A stretch of 64,000 nucleotides of DNA from Xiphophorus maculatus (GCF_002775205.1 NC_036451.1:24981139-25045138), one strand, 5' to 3'; shown: positions 34,301-49,300, counted from the first letter of the stretch. Numbers and translations are program-made. The notes: generated from the sequence alone by a model not told the origin.

Positions 34301-37300
34301 GCCACATTTTTTTTCAATGGGATTTACTCCTTAATTTTGACTAGGCCATTCTAACATATGATTATGTTGTGGCACAAATCACTCAGCTGTAGCACTGATT
34401 GTATGTCATGGTGGTATATTGGAGCCATTTTAGATGGGGTGGGTGAAGTAAGGTTTCTGTCAAATAACTCAAATTTTGAGATTAATATGAGAAATTTTCT
34501 AGGAAAAACTCAAATTTCCGAGCTCAAAAAGTCAAACATATGCAAGAAAAAAACGTGGACAATTTGAGATTAATCTCAGAAATCTTCTACAGAAAACTTA
34601 GAAATTTCGGATTTTTAAAAAGTTTAAAATTTGCTAGGAAAAACTCAGAAATAAACTTTTGAAATAAATCTCAGAAATTTTCTAAAAAGGCAATTAACAT
34701 TGAAGCTTCAAAAGTCAAAAGCATAGAAATGTTTGAGTTTCAAAAGTCAAAAGCTTTCCACTTTTGAAACAGAAAATTCCCAAAAGTTGAAAGTTTTCCA
34801 CTTTTGAACTTTTCATGATTTTTCTAGTAAATTTTCGAACAATTTCTTGGAAATTTACTCCTTTTCTTTTTCTTTCTACAATGGGCCTAAGGAGCCACTT
34901 CAGTTATGTTTGCAGTTTATTTTTAACATGTTGGACCTCATGTTTTAAGTCTAGTCAGAATACAATTTCTGTATCAGCCAATATTAAACCTCAGATGTAC
35001 TGCATCAGTATCGAAAGTGGATCGGTGCGTCCCCACTCTTTATGCGCTGACTCCTACCTCTGTCCGCTCCTTCTGAAGCTCCCCCAAATTCTTTAAAGGA
35101 TTTTGCTCGACAATCCTCTCCAGGCTCCCGGTGTTCATCTTTTCCTGCCATACGTTTTGCCTTCCACTCAACTTTCCTTTTCATAATGCTCCAACTTTTG
35201 GAGACACTAAATTAAGGGGTTTTTATTATCTGTAATAGGTCACATAATCATCAAATGTCCAAGATATGCTGACGAAAAAATTAACTTGTTCTAATTTTTT
35301 GAGCTGTATGATTGCAATGTCATACAATGTGAAATACTTCACAGAGTATAAAACCTGTATGAAAACAGTGTAAAAAAAAAAACCCCAAAACAAGTAAATG
35401 AGCCGAAACACACAAATACACATTTACTGACGTGTTACACAGCTGCAGTGGTGAGGCTGTTGTGACTGAGAGACAGCACTTTGTTATCTGATAGCGGTGT
35501 TGGTCTGCTTCCTTTTGAGATGAACAACTTGTGGCTGCAGAAGTTCACTTCCACTGAAACTGCTTACTGTAAGCTGTGCAGTTTCTGCTATGCAAGAATT
35601 TGACACAACTCAAAGCGCTGCTTTACTGGAATAGATTTTTTTTTTTTTCTCCCTCGTAATGATTTGAATGTAACATTATTTAAGCCGACTGTTTCTACAG
35701 CTCAGTTTACAACAGCAGCTTCTGTTCTTGTGTTCAGTTGCCAGTGAGGGAGAGGATTGAAAATGAATGTGAAATTAAAAGATGTCAACATATTTCACCT
35801 CTAATGACTCTTGGTAAAAGTCCAGATGTATTTACTCCTTTAGTTGCTTCTCTTTTCTTTTTTCTTTTCTTTTTTTACGCAACAAATTGTGAGAAAAGCC
35901 GGAAGTTACATTTATTTTTAATCTCCTGCATCAGTAAAATTACAGATAAGCTTTTAACTGAGAAATAGTTTAGCCTTCCCAGTAACTGTGGTGTTACTGG
36001 GACAAGGTCCAGTAGGGATTTTTAACCAAAAGGTACAGCTTGTTCCTGTGGAAGAGGAGGAAAATAAATGGTTTCAGAGCAATAAATTGAATTTAAAAAA
36101 AGTTACATGTTTTCTAAAAGTAGCCAAGGTTGTGTTCTAGCTGAAAACTACTTCTGAGAAATGCTTCAGAGTGTTATTAGTCTACAGTACTACCATTCAC
36201 TAATGGAGGGTGATAATAAGTTTTCATATTACATGTACACGTTTATGTATGAACCGTGCATCATTTCTGTCGATTTCACAATTTTGCACTGCTTTTTTGT
36301 TGACCAGTGCATCAGATTTCAATAAAGTATAATGGAGATTGTGGTTTCAGGTGACAAAACGTGAAAAACGAGCAGAGGTGAAAAAATGTTTGCAAGGCAA
36401 CTTTAAAAACAATGAAAGTCTCTCTGTTGTTGTAACTCGTAAAAAAGGATTGAGATCACCAAACATTACTGTCTTTAAATATATATATATATTTATTTTA
36501 AATAACAATTTTTGCTTCATTACAAAAAAAAACATTACACGGTAAAACGTTATATTCCTACCTCACTTTAACAGAAAGAAATAATCAACCCTTCTTGTGT
36601 CTTCAGGTGATTCTAGCATCTGGCTATTATGCAGCTTTCAGAGTCACATTAGTTGCCAAAGCGCTCGAGGGCGTGTACGACGGAGCCATTCACATCACAA
36701 CAGATTATGAGGTTGGTTTGTGTTGTTTTTTAGTTTAGATTTTGAGGGAGAAAATGGCAGCTTAAGTCATATCTGATGATCACTTTCTTCTGTGTTTTTT
36801 TTTTTTTTTATGGTTTCAGATATTGACCATCCCAGTCAAAGCTCTCATCGCAGTGGGGACATTAAACAGCTCACCCAGGCACATCGTGTTGCCACCTTCG
36901 TTTCCAGTGAGTTAACAGGATTTCACACACGTTTGACTTACGGCTGAAACGATTGGTCGGATTAATTGTGATTGATTGAAATAATCGTCAATTAATCTAG
37001 TAATCGATTAATCGGTATATATGCAATTTGCCGTTAAGATTAAGATAAACCCTTCTTTGCCTGCAAGTACAATCATGTTTCGCTATGAAATTAATTGGTC
37101 TAAAAAATACAATCAGCTCAGTCCTACAGTGTATTGATGAGTCGAGCAGAAAGAACCGAGATTTTCACATGTTGTAATTATGTTTCTTAGCTGCAGATTT
37201 ATAATTTGCTACTACTAATTAAACATTCACTAAAGGAGTGCTGTTATTGCATTTTAAGCAGTTAAATGTTTTTTTTTCTTTTATAAGAAAGGGTTGAATT

Positions 37301-40300
37301 GTTTACTTGCATATTTTAATGTATTTCTACTATTGTGTAGTAAATGCTTAAGTCTTTAAATGAAAGACCTGCAGAGTGTGATAATTTTAAATCCGATTTA
37401 TCAATTAATTGTCAGAAGAATCGATCAAATAATCGATTACTAAAATAATTTTTTCAGCCCTACAGTGGGTTTTTGCCTGTGTGATGCGAGTCCCGTATCT
37501 TCCGTTGTCTCCTCAGGGAAAAGTCGTTCACCAAAGCTTCAACATCCAGAGCTCCTTCACACAAAAAGTCCGGCTGCAGCAGATCCAGTCACTGACGGAG
37601 GACATCAGGTTTTATTACAAGCGTCTGCGCAACAACAAAGACGAGCTGGAGCCAAGACGAAAATCCAAGGTAGAAAATCCTCCTCGGGGTTTGAAATTGA
37701 TTTTTTTGTTGCTGTTGTGGACATAAACTTATTTTTATTATTTATTTATTTTTTTTCCCATGTTTTCCAGGTGGCAAATATTTATTTTGACGCCAGCTTG
37801 CAGTGTGGTGATCACTGTTATGTGGGCCTGCCATTTGTGCTTAAATGTAAGTTTGGTGTGTTTGTGTGGCGTTCAAAGCTCACACAACCGAAGCTCAGAT
37901 AGATCGGCTTTCTGTCTCCATGGGGACGCGGGATCATGTTGGCATCACTCATGCTGCGCAGTGATTTAAAAAAGAAAGTGTCACTTTTTATTTTCCTGCT
38001 TGTAGTAACTACTGCTTGTAGTGATTTATGGCAAAGCTGTAGGTCTGGCTAAAATGCACTTAACTTGATCTAAGATGATGGATCGTTGGTGACTGAATGT
38101 AAATCAGAGCTCCAGTTTATTACCTCTGTCCTCTCAGACCTTTCCTAAGCTCTTAATTTATCTTGGGTTTTTTTTTTTACACATTCTGTATTTCTCTTTA
38201 TTGAGTTTTCTCTTCCTTTTGCAAATGCTAACCTTTTTTTCCAAGCGTAACTCTGTTTCTCTTCTATTTTATCTCGCAGCTGAATCCAAGCCTCACGGTC
38301 TGGTGTTGCAGGAGGATATCTGGGATGCTGACGTAGACCTTCATCAGAAACTCCTCAAACGATGGAAGGAGATCAAAGAGCGCTCAGGACACAAGTAATC
38401 ATCTTTTCTGTCCCTCTTGGATGTTCGAAGTTTGTCGGTGATTGTTGCGACTTAAAATTGCTAATTTTGCGGCCCTGGGTTTTTTTGTTTGTTTTTTTAT
38501 TTAGTTGCAATTAAAGTTGCAAATTTTGTTTTAAGCTTTATTTCTGCTAAAACATTTTTTAAAAAAAATAAGTTGAAGGGTGTGCTGTGGTGGCGTAGTG
38601 GTTAGCGCGACCCACATTTAGAGGCCTTGAGTCCTCGACACGGCCGTCGCAGGTTCGATTCCCGGACCCGGCGACATTTGCCGCATGTCTTCCCCCCTCT
38701 TTTTCTCCCCCTTTCCTGTCAGTCTACTCTCATATAAGGGACACAAAAGACCCCCTGGAGGGGAAAAAAAAGTTGAAATTGCTGCACATATTTTTTAACA
38801 AAATAGACAGGACTTTAGCATAGTTAATATTTAAAATGAAAATAACATTTTTAAGTCCCTTCTTCAGGGTGTGTGCATATACTTAGTCTTAAATTAATTC
38901 ATCTAAAATGAATCCCTTAAAATCTCTTGCATACATTAAAAAAAAATGTAAGTCAGACTTAAATATATTAATCACAGGTCTTAAATTTAGTCATCACAGG
39001 GCTATTTACTGTCATTCTATGTAGGATGTTCTCTAGCTGGAAGTTTGTGTCAGCTAAAGGTTTGAGTCGTGCACAAATATCTTTGCTCACTGCGTTCTGT
39101 GACTCAAGACTGGTAAAGCTACTGGTAACGAACTGCTAACACTCGCTTCCATCAAAATTTATTATCGTGACAGGCCTGACTGAAACAACATGTTTGCACT
39201 ATTCAGCCATCACGAAATGGTAATCTAGACACAACTCCATCCTGAAGGTTCAGTTTTCTGAAATTAAACGATGCGGGGTAAAAGAATAGCCCCAAAAAAC
39301 TGTGAAAACACACCTTTTACTAGGTTTGAGTCTTACTATTCTTGCCAAAAAACATAAATGTTCTCCCTTTCTTTCCCCCTGAAGAATCGAAGCCATCTTC
39401 GAAGTCAACACGAACCTCCAGAAGAACATCGAAGCTAAAGTCACAGCCCATTTGACCTGGCCTTCACTCGTCAACTCCTCACAGAGAATTGTGTTCCCCC
39501 TGACCAGCACAAACAGCTCCTCTGTGAGTTAAAGCCCTCCGTTTCATGACACACACGCAGGATTATCTTTTAGCGTATTCGAAATGAAGGAAGTTTATGT
39601 TTCTGTTGCAATGCAGGACGAGGAGGTGATCCTGCAGAACCCTGCAGACGTCCCCGTCTACGTCCAAGTTCTCCCGCTGGCGCTTCTTCCCAACCCCTCT
39701 GTGTTTTCTGGAAAGCTGGCCGACAGGTCACAAATCCTTTCAACTCTACAGGATCTATTCTCTGACCATTTCTCTAACTCATTGTCTGTTCTCTAAACAT
39801 TCAGGTTGCCATTGGGAAATTTGTCCAGTATCAACATTGACACAAGCACATTCGAGTTCCAGGTTCATAGAAACCAAGTGAGCGCTGCATTATCTACTGG
39901 CTTCCCTCCTGCTAATCATAGCACTGCTGAGGCAGCATGTGAAACCTGTTAGCAGCTAACAGCCTCTCTTGTTTGTGTGGCAGACGTCCCTAATAAAGAG
40001 CAGCTCGGGGTTTGTCGAAGGCTCAACCAGACCCTTTGTCTACAATCTCATGCTGCTGCCTGGGGAAGTGAAGTCATTCAGCGTGAGGTTCACGCCCGTC
40101 AGAAACCACAGCGTCTCCTCCCTTCTCATAGTCAGGTAAAAGTATCTACTAAGGTCCAGAGAGCTGTGGCCTCACTAAGTACAGTGGCATGTTTATCCAC
40201 GGGATGCTTTGGGAATGCGTTCAGGAACAACCTGACTGTGATCGACACGATCGTGCTCCATGGACGCGGCACGACGGAGAGCCTGAAGGTGGCGGGGAAG

Positions 40301-43300
40301 CCTCCAGGGCAGGGCAGCTCACTGAGGTTCAAGATGACGGAGGCGCTGCTGAAAGACTGCACAGAAAGTACGTTCGGATCTCTGGGAGTGAAACTGAGAG
40401 AGAGTTACATGGAATCTGACACTGTGCAAAAATTAACCCGTTACCTGCCCTGCTGAGTGTGTAATGCAAGTTAAAGGCTTCAACGTCTCTTGGACTTATT
40501 TACCAAAGTTCCTGAAATGGTTCCTTCTTCTGAAAAAATCTGAAATATGTTTTCCCCATATTTCACTTTAATTAAGAAAACTGGGGCTGAAATGATTCAT
40601 TGATTTAATCATGATGAGTTGATTATTAGAATAACCATCAATTAATTCAATAGTCGATTAGTTGTTTGGTGGAGTATACAAATTGGGGGAAAAAGGACAT
40701 TTGCTCAAAGTACCGAAAATAGATACATTTTGCATTTAATATAAAAAAAATACCTTCTTTGTCTGTAATCATGTTCTACCCAGAACTCTTTCAGTGGCAT
40801 AATTTTAGCTTTGCCTGGTTCAAATTCTATAAAAAATAAACATTAATCACGTTTTGCTTTCCAATTATTAACCGTTTAACCTAAAAAATAAAAATCAGCC
40901 GTAATCTGTAGAAATGTTTAATCGAGCAGAAATGGTTGAGTTTTTCATGTTAGAATTATTTACTTCCTTTCGCTGCAAATGCATCATTAGCTTCAAACGA
41001 TCAAGTGTTCTCTAAAGTTATTGCATTTCAAGCAATAAAACTCATTTGTATATTTTAATGTATTTCTACAATTGTATGCGAAAGGCTTTAGTGATCGTGA
41101 AAAAATTTGATAGTTTTTTAATCCAATTGTGAGAAAAATTGAATAATCGATTAGAAAAATAATGATTAGTGAAAGAAAACAAATATTAGGAGTCAGGCTG
41201 CATAAATATCTGTGAAGTATTAGTGATTATAGGCAACATGACAAGGACTTATTATTTCTAAGTTCGTGAAAAGTACTTGGAAGTACTTGTATAAATGTGT
41301 TGTGCGTTGTGCGAAAGTCCCTTTGAATGAAAATGAGCTCTTGATTTTCATGAATGTTTAAACAAGGTGTTTAAAAAAACGAACTGCTCAATTGTACATC
41401 CACAGTGACTTACAAATGTATTCCAAGCATTCCCACAGCATGATTCTGCCGTCACCTTCTGCTTTTATACAATATTAGAAATACACTAACAGCTGCATTC
41501 AGGGTGGGTGAAATCTGACAATACGTGGAAAAGTTCAAGCGGTAGTGTGAGGAGTTCTGCAATAACTCGATATAAATGTTGTCATAGCGAAACGGCAGGT
41601 GGACCGGGACTTAGGAGCGTCGGCAGACAGGCGTCTCTTTTCACGCACGTTTGATCAAATACAAAGAATGAAGGCAGATAATGCGCTAAAGACGCACAAC
41701 CTAACACTTATAGGTCTTTAATATCTTATCTGTGGTGATAAAGTAGGGCTGTAACTAAACATTTATTTAGTAATCGATTATTCTGACGGTTAATTGATTA
41801 ATCGGGTTTAAAAAATTTGGCACTTTCTCCAGATTTTTCATTCGGCCTATTTTACACAATATTTGCAATACATTGACAGATGCAATTAAACAATTCAATT
41901 CCTTCATTACATGAGAAAATAAAATTCAATGCAGTAACATTCCTTTAGTGAACGTTTGATCATTTGTACTGATGCATCTGCAGCTAAAAAATATTTCATC
42001 CACATGTTAAAAACTGCTTGACTTTAACAAAAAAGACGTAGGGTTAATTTATTTTTTAATTAACCAATTAATAATCGGATAGCAAAAGTTGATTAATGGG
42101 TGATTTGTTTTTTTATTAACAGAATTTAAACCAGGTGAAGCTAATACTATTCCACTTGAGGAGTTTTGGGAAAACATAATTTACAGACAAAGATGTTTCA
42201 TCCTAAATACAAAACTCATGTATGTTTTTGTTCTGTTTTGGTTTACTTACTGCTCTGAGTGTGTTGTTCTTTCAGCAAATAGTCTTTTTTGCAGTCTGTA
42301 TACTGTACTAAAAATCCATTACTAAATTAGTTGATGATTATTTTAATAATTTATCCCGATTCATCCTGATTATTCGTTTCAGCTCTATTTAAAGTGAAAT
42401 ATGGGGAAAAGAGATGTTCTTTGCAAATGTCCTTTTTAAAAGTCTATATTCCAGTTAACGATTAATCGATTACTAAATTAGTTGACAATCATGTCAGTGA
42501 TCAATTAATCACAATTAATCGTTTCATCCCTATTATAAAACCAGTTAAGCCCAAAGTCAGAGACTTTTATATCAACTCTAAATATGTGGTTTGAATTTAA
42601 AAGGGCAACAAAGCTGTTAAAAGCTGTGGCTGCACTACCAGATCCCTGCCTCTGAGATGCATATACAACTGAACACAGTGACCCTGGAGAGCTTGAGGCG
42701 CCTTCATCGTTGTCCAGGCTTTTTCTCCCTTCACATAAGGAGATGTGTCTCCATGAAGACACATCTGAGTAGTCTCTGCCGTACGGCTAGTTTGGCAGGT
42801 TTAAACAAAGGGAAGGCACCTGACTGGGCCGGTCTCATTTTTAACCAATCAGAGCAAACTGGGTTGGTCGAAAAACAAACACCAACTTTTGAGTCAGAAA
42901 GTGACTGGGAGGAAGGGCAAGCGTGTGATGGAAAAACACTGTTTCTTTAGCTCTAAAGCAATTAGCCGTGGCTCTTTCCCAAACAGAGTTGGAATTAAAC
43001 AGCTTTTTCTTTTTTGTGTTTTGTTTTATTTTTATTAACCTTCGATCCGTTCCGTGTTCCAGAAATAAAAGTTAAGGAGCCAAACTTTACTCTCAAGAGA
43101 ACCGTCAGAGTGGAGAACACTGGACAGCTCCCGATCACCATCAAATCGGCAGAAATCAACGGCCGAGCTTGCGAAGGATATGGATTCAAAGTTCTCAACT
43201 GTCAGGAGTTTGCACTTAAGCCGAATGCTTCAAAAGACATCGTCATACTGTGAGTGATCAAAACTGTCTTACTCTTACACTGGCAAACAAGAAAAAATAA

Positions 43301-46300
43301 TCTGCTTGTTTTTTAAGTTATTAATATTTTACTTTACATTTTACTCAGCCATCCATGTTGTGGTCTGTTTCAAACAGATTGCATTATATTGGTGAGGCTT
43401 TATTCAGACTAATGAAATGTAATTGTCTTTTTAACAATCATTTTGACCATTCTATGTGGGTAAACAGGTGTAATGACTATAATGGATGTTTTGTTAAAGT
43501 TTCTGCTTCTGGCATGTTTATCATGTCCTGCACACCAACTTAAAGGGCCATATGTACTACACACATAATTTAAAAACTGTTAAATTAATCATTTGAAGCG
43601 TACTGATTTTACCCGTGGGGACACATGTAACAAAAGCAAGGCGCAGGGGCCAAATCTGGCCCGCAGTATCTTTTTTCATGTGGACCTCTACACTCCAGAC
43701 ATCAAATCTACCAGACCCGCCAGTTTGTCATGATTCCACATTTGTGGAAATTCATGGAAAATCAACAAACCCTCGCATTCTTTCACGCTAATACGTAACT
43801 CTGACTTCATTGCAAATTTTCTGCAAAACATTATTGAAAACACCCCATTTAAGTGATCGCTAACTCCCACCTGTGGTTGGTGGTATTTCTTACTTTTATT
43901 TCACTACTTCCTCTCTATTACTTGATGCCAAGTTACTGTCTGTGATCGAGTTGGCGATTAACAAAGTCTCATTTAAGCCTGTCGCAATTAATCACTTACG
44001 TTAATCGCATACTAAGTTAGAATGAGCTCAATAATTTCCATATTTTTAAAGGCCAGTTTTGTTAACAGAGACTTCATAATCCATCTTTTTAATGGTTGTG
44101 TGTGGTTTCTGTTTCCATTTTATTTATTGTTTTTGCTTGTTGTGTTTTATTTTGGATATTTAAAATATCTGTGTTCTGTACAAAATTCAAGTTTATTGGT
44201 CTTTGAGAGGTTAAAGGTACAATATCATACCTTTTATTAAGATTTTATTCGGAAAATGCTCTCAAAACAACATTATCGTTTATTGCCATAATTATTTGGA
44301 AAATTTATCATACAGCAAAATTGATCATGTCAAATTTAACGTCATAAATAAGGGCAGATATTGCATTTTTTCTTGCAAATATTTCTAAATTAGCTCCACA
44401 GAATCAGAGATTTTGATTGTGTAGAAATCACAAAAACAATCCTGGAGGGACAATGTGAAAAACCTTTCAATATTTAATTTTAAGAAATGGCTCTCTATTA
44501 AAAATTTAACCGCTCTTTAATGAGTTTTATCAATCCATTCTGGCACAACCGGCCTTTTAAGAACATTCATGATCCTGATGCAGCTCAAAATGAAAATGAG
44601 TTTTGACAGCCAACCAAAATCGTGCATCTAGGCAGTTGCATTCTACCATTTGTTGATGTTACCGTGGCGACTCCATTTCATTCTGAAAGCGAATAAATGT
44701 TGAAACTTCTGAATAGCCAGGAGTGAGCGACATACGGCTCAGTTCGCCGTCATTCGTAGCCCAAAAGGATGCAGACGGGTGAGCTTCGGTTCCGTTTCTG
44801 CTTCAGGTTTACACCCGACTTCACCTCGTCCCGAGTGATCCGGGAGCTGAAACTGGTGACGCGGGGCGGCTCGGAGTTCGTGTTCGTCCTGAACGCCTCT
44901 CTGCCCTACCACATGCTGGCCGCCTGCGCCGAAACCCTGCCCCGACCCAGCTGGGAGCTCGAGCTCTACATCATAGTGTCCGTCGTCATGAGGTAAGAGC
45001 GTCAGATAACTTTTACTTTGGGCCTTCGCGGACGACTCATGCGTTTCCCCCCCGTCTCTTGTCTTTGCAGCTCCATGTTTCTGTTGGTGATAGTCACCGC
45101 CTACCTGGAGGCGCAGAGCATCTGGGAGCCTTTCAAGAGACGCGTCTCGGTGGAGTCCAACTCCAGCATGGAGACGGGGAGGCCGTTTAACCTCAGGGAA
45201 ATTGTCCAAATTCACAGAGATTTAAAGTACGTGACAGGAAATAAAAAATGTCTTCACTACAGTATTTTATCAATAAATGAAAAAATCTCACAAATCCAAA
45301 TCGTACTCTTGTAATAGCCAATCTCAGCTGCAGGATTTCATGCATCCAAGCAAGAACTGTGCCTTTGAAGAGAATATCTCCAGTCATGACTGGGTGATTT
45401 AGTTGCATATTTCTGTGGGTCAGGCGGTGGAGTTTGGCTCCCAAAGAGAAACGGGTGTGTCCCCATGTCTACAAAGAACACTGATTATAGGCTCATTACT
45501 GGCCACACCCTCTCAGATGTGGACAATGATGTCCTACAACACTCAGATATCCTGGCCTGTTACAGCTACAGGCATTAAATTCACTTCTCTTCACTTTGAG
45601 TCCACAAAATGTACAATATGTTAAATGCAGGAAAAATCTGATCTGTCCAACGGTGTATTATGGCCAGTGTATAGATAGAGGAGAAGAAAAGGGAGTGAAT
45701 TTCTGCCAGAAAAAACTCCGAAAATTCCTAGAAACAACCAAGGAAATTTCTGAGGTTGAAAATCGACAATTTGCTAGAAAAAACTCTGAATTTTGAGATT
45801 AGTCTCAGAACGTATATAGAAAAGACAAGGACATTTCTGAGTTTCACAAGTCGAAAATGTGAGATAATTTCTCACATTTTGTTTTTTCCAGCAAATGTTT
45901 GACTTTTGAAACCCAGAAGTTTAATTTCATTATTCTGGAAAATTTCTAAGATCTCAAAATTTCTGCTCTTTGATTTAAATATGCCATTTCTTTTATTCAT
46001 TCAGCTGTTTGTTTGTTGTTTTTTTTAAAATCTTATATCAACAATGGCCCTAGTACTCTGTTGTAGATCTGTTATTTAGACCTTAAAAAATGTCATAAGT
46101 TCAATCACAGTTTGTGTTTTAAGGCCTCTTGTACGTAGGGAAAATCTCCTGTGGACTCTGGGTTGTGGTTTAGTGTCGGTGCCTAACCACTGTGACCATA
46201 TCTGGTACTGGTACCTATCGGCAGCCGGTGAGGTGATTTGTATACATTATCACAAAGTAAAGCTTTGCTCGGTCAAATTAAGCTTCTTATCTGTATTAAT

Positions 46301-49300
46301 TTGCATTCCGGTCGGTGTGCCATGAAGAAGCTTGTTTCAAGCGTTCCTTTGGATCAACTTCTGACCATTTTTGTGTTCAGTTTTTAAACAACTAAAATGT
46401 AACCTAATAATTTGGAAGCAGTTCTTACTTTAAAACTTTTACATTGCTTTGCAGAAGTAATTCTCATCCCTTAAAACTGAAACCTTTACTGTGTTTTATT
46501 GGGATTTCCTTTAGTCATTTACTAAAAGCAGTGCATCCTTGTGAATTTAAAGGCCACCCAAACTTCTGTGAACTTTGAACCTGCATCTGTCAATCAGATT
46601 TAAATCTGAATATCAGTAAAGTTAGCTTTGTATCGTGAATAGCTGTTAAAGGTTTTATTTCGGTGACGAACATAAAATAAAACTTTTAAGAGACAGGAAA
46701 TTAGGTTGAGCAACAACCGACTAGGGCTACAATCAAGTAATCGATTATTCTGACTATTAGTTAATTAATCAGATTTTTTTTAAATGCCACATTCGGCAGA
46801 TTTTTTTATTAAACCACCTAAGCTTATTTTAGACAATATAAAAAATATGTAAATAGAAAAAGTGCAAATAATATCAGTTACTTTTTCTAAATAAGAAAAT
46901 GAACATTTTGTTGTCTAAAGTACAGTAATGTAGCAAAGCTGAATAAATACTGAAATAAGCCCTTCCAGCTTCACTTTACCTCAATATAGTGCAGGACTGA
47001 TCTGTTGACTCTTTTTTCAATGACCAATTAATAACTGGACTTTGACAGAATTTGAACCAAGTGAAGTTAAACTTGAAGACTTTTGGGTAGAACAGATTTA
47101 CAGACAAAGATTGAGTTGTTGTTTTTTTTTATCTAAAATGCTTTGTTTTGGCTCGATTACTTCTTTGAGAGTGTTGTTTTTTTTTCCAGCAAATGGTATG
47201 ATTTAGAGTCTTTGCTCCTTTACTTGATGATTATTTCAATCATCGATTAAACTTTTCAGCCCCACAACTAATCTGATTTCTCTGTTCCCACCTGGTTTAG
47301 TGACTACAGCGACTCGTCCCAGAACTCCAGGGGGTTTTACCCATCCAGCAACGGCGCGGCGAGGGTCGGAGGTCGACAGAGCAGCCGGAACTTACTGGAA
47401 CCCGACAGCCAAGACAAGAGGCCCAGGATGCCCTTCAGCCGCCCGTCTGTGCCAGCGGCTCCATCTCAGCTGCCCAAAGCGAGCTCAGCCTCCGGCCAGG
47501 ATGGTCCGCCAGCCCCCTGCCAGCTGGTTAATCGGAAGGCTCGCAACAGCAAACAGCTGGACCTCCCAGGTCAAAGTTCGCCCGGGTCGTCGTTGCAGGA
47601 GGATCCAGAGTACTCCAGCCTCTTAGGAGCCATGGACAACGACCTCGATCGCCCAGAGTCGCTGGCCGCCGAGGCTCTACAGGACCAGAGCTCTCGATCC
47701 GCTCAAAGCAAAGGTACCGTCTTCCAGACGCGATTCGATGTCAGCCGGCTCGGCTCCGCTGGTGTTTAAAAACCGTGGTTGTTTTGTCTCCAGTGTTAGA
47801 ATCCAAAGGGAAGCAGCGTTCAAAAACAAAAGCGCTGAGAAAGAAGGAAGAGAAGGAGAAAAAGCCCAGATTAAAGACTCAGGGAGACGAGCTGAAAGAC
47901 AACCTGGCAGACAACGATGACAGCTCCTCCACCACCACAGAGACCTCAAACCCAGACGTGGAGACAAACCTCAAAGAGGTACGTCAGAAAAACACAAACT
48001 CTTACCACGGATTTTTTTTCTCTAGTTTCTACTGTAAATATCTTAATAGACGTGAAACAAGGCAGAAGACTTACAGGTAACTTTTCAGCTAAATATATGA
48101 GCTTGTTTTAAGCAAATAATCCTTTAATATTGATTTTAAGAAGAACTAGTTTCACTGGTAGATTATTTCATATATTAAAAGACATTTTTCCATGTTATAA
48201 GTGAAATAATCTGCCAGTGAAATCAGCACTACTTCTAAATTGGTACACTGGAAAAAGAACAAAACTAAAATATTTCAACTAGAAATTAGTTGGGATTTTT
48301 TCATTGGAGTACTACAATACAGTCTCAATTTCAGTGTGAATATTTTCATAAAGCCACTTAAATGCATAATTTCTGATAGGAACCAGTGAAAAAGAAAGGG
48401 AGGACAACAACTCCTGGGAAGACAAAAGAGGAAACTTCAAATTTCTCAAGCAAACCCAAAGAAAGAAAACAAGAAGCTGCAAAGAAAGAGACTCAAACAG
48501 AGAAATCCAGGTTTGATTTGTTTTATTTTGTTTTTTTACTAAAATGAGTTTGCTTTCGTTGGTTTATGTTTGACAAATCTTTATCGCTGCAGTTCTCTGG
48601 AGCTTCCATACGTAACGCCGCTGGAAAACAAGCAGCGCAGGAGCTTCGCGTCCAAAGCTCTTCACCCCCTCATCTCAAAGACGAGGCCGGCGCAGAAACA
48701 AAGAAGTGCGTTCCGAGCGTTCGCATTCTGCTCCCGGTTTCCTTTGGGATTACTTTGGTGACCCGTTTTCGTTTCTTCAACAGTAGACGGGAAGCCGGAC
48801 GACGGGCGGCCCCTGCTTTTAGCCAAGCTGTCGTCGAGCTCCTCCGTCCCGGAGCTGGGCCACAGCAGCAGCTCAGAGGGAGAGAAGGACTACGCTCCTC
48901 CAGAGTGGGACATCCCTCTTCCTATCAACAGCATGCGTGAGCGCACACTGGAAACTGTCCGGATCGTTCCTAGAGTCGGAATTCAAGTTCCAAATCACTC
49001 ACCGCTTTTCTTTTTTCCCACGTTCAGAAGCAGACAGCCTCCAGCAGATCTCCCTGCAGACGTTGAACGCAGATCCTTTCCTGAAGCGGTCAGCCACCGC
49101 GGGGACCTGCTCCCCTCCACCCACTTCGCCCAGCTTACTGTCCCGAGGCACCTACAGCAGCGTGCTGAACAGCACCAGGTCCGTGGCCAGCTGCGTTTCC
49201 ACTACCAATGTGCAATAAATCTTTGCCCATATTCTGCTAACGTGGAAAACCCCCCCCACAATTTTGCAATTACGGTGTTCAGAGGAGACATTACTGTCTG

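Larger units (their letters stand above)
30709..43249 (+). other. tmem131: TMEM131 exons 11-28: lumenal tandem Ig/PapD-like repeats
   Basis: These exons encode residues about 316-1,046. Beta-strand-like segments recur with Asp-Phe-Gly or Asn-Pro motifs ([40 protein letters not shown]), a pattern expected of stacked immunoglobulin-like domains. Several Asn-X-Ser/Thr sites suit a lumenal location. [20 protein letters not shown] and [12 protein letters not shown] closely match mammalian TMEM131. Intron 14 (31,785-31,859) is only 75 bp. Confidence 0.88.

Noticed and set aside
38583..38670. Possible tRNA gene
   Set aside because: A and B boxes are present, but the acceptor and anticodon stems do not pair, and a SINE body with an A-rich tail follows.
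44739..45215. A 158-codon minus-strand frame
   Set aside because: It lies antisense to TMEM131 exons 29-30, whose GC-rich conserved codons create it. The plus-strand frame is clearly the real one.
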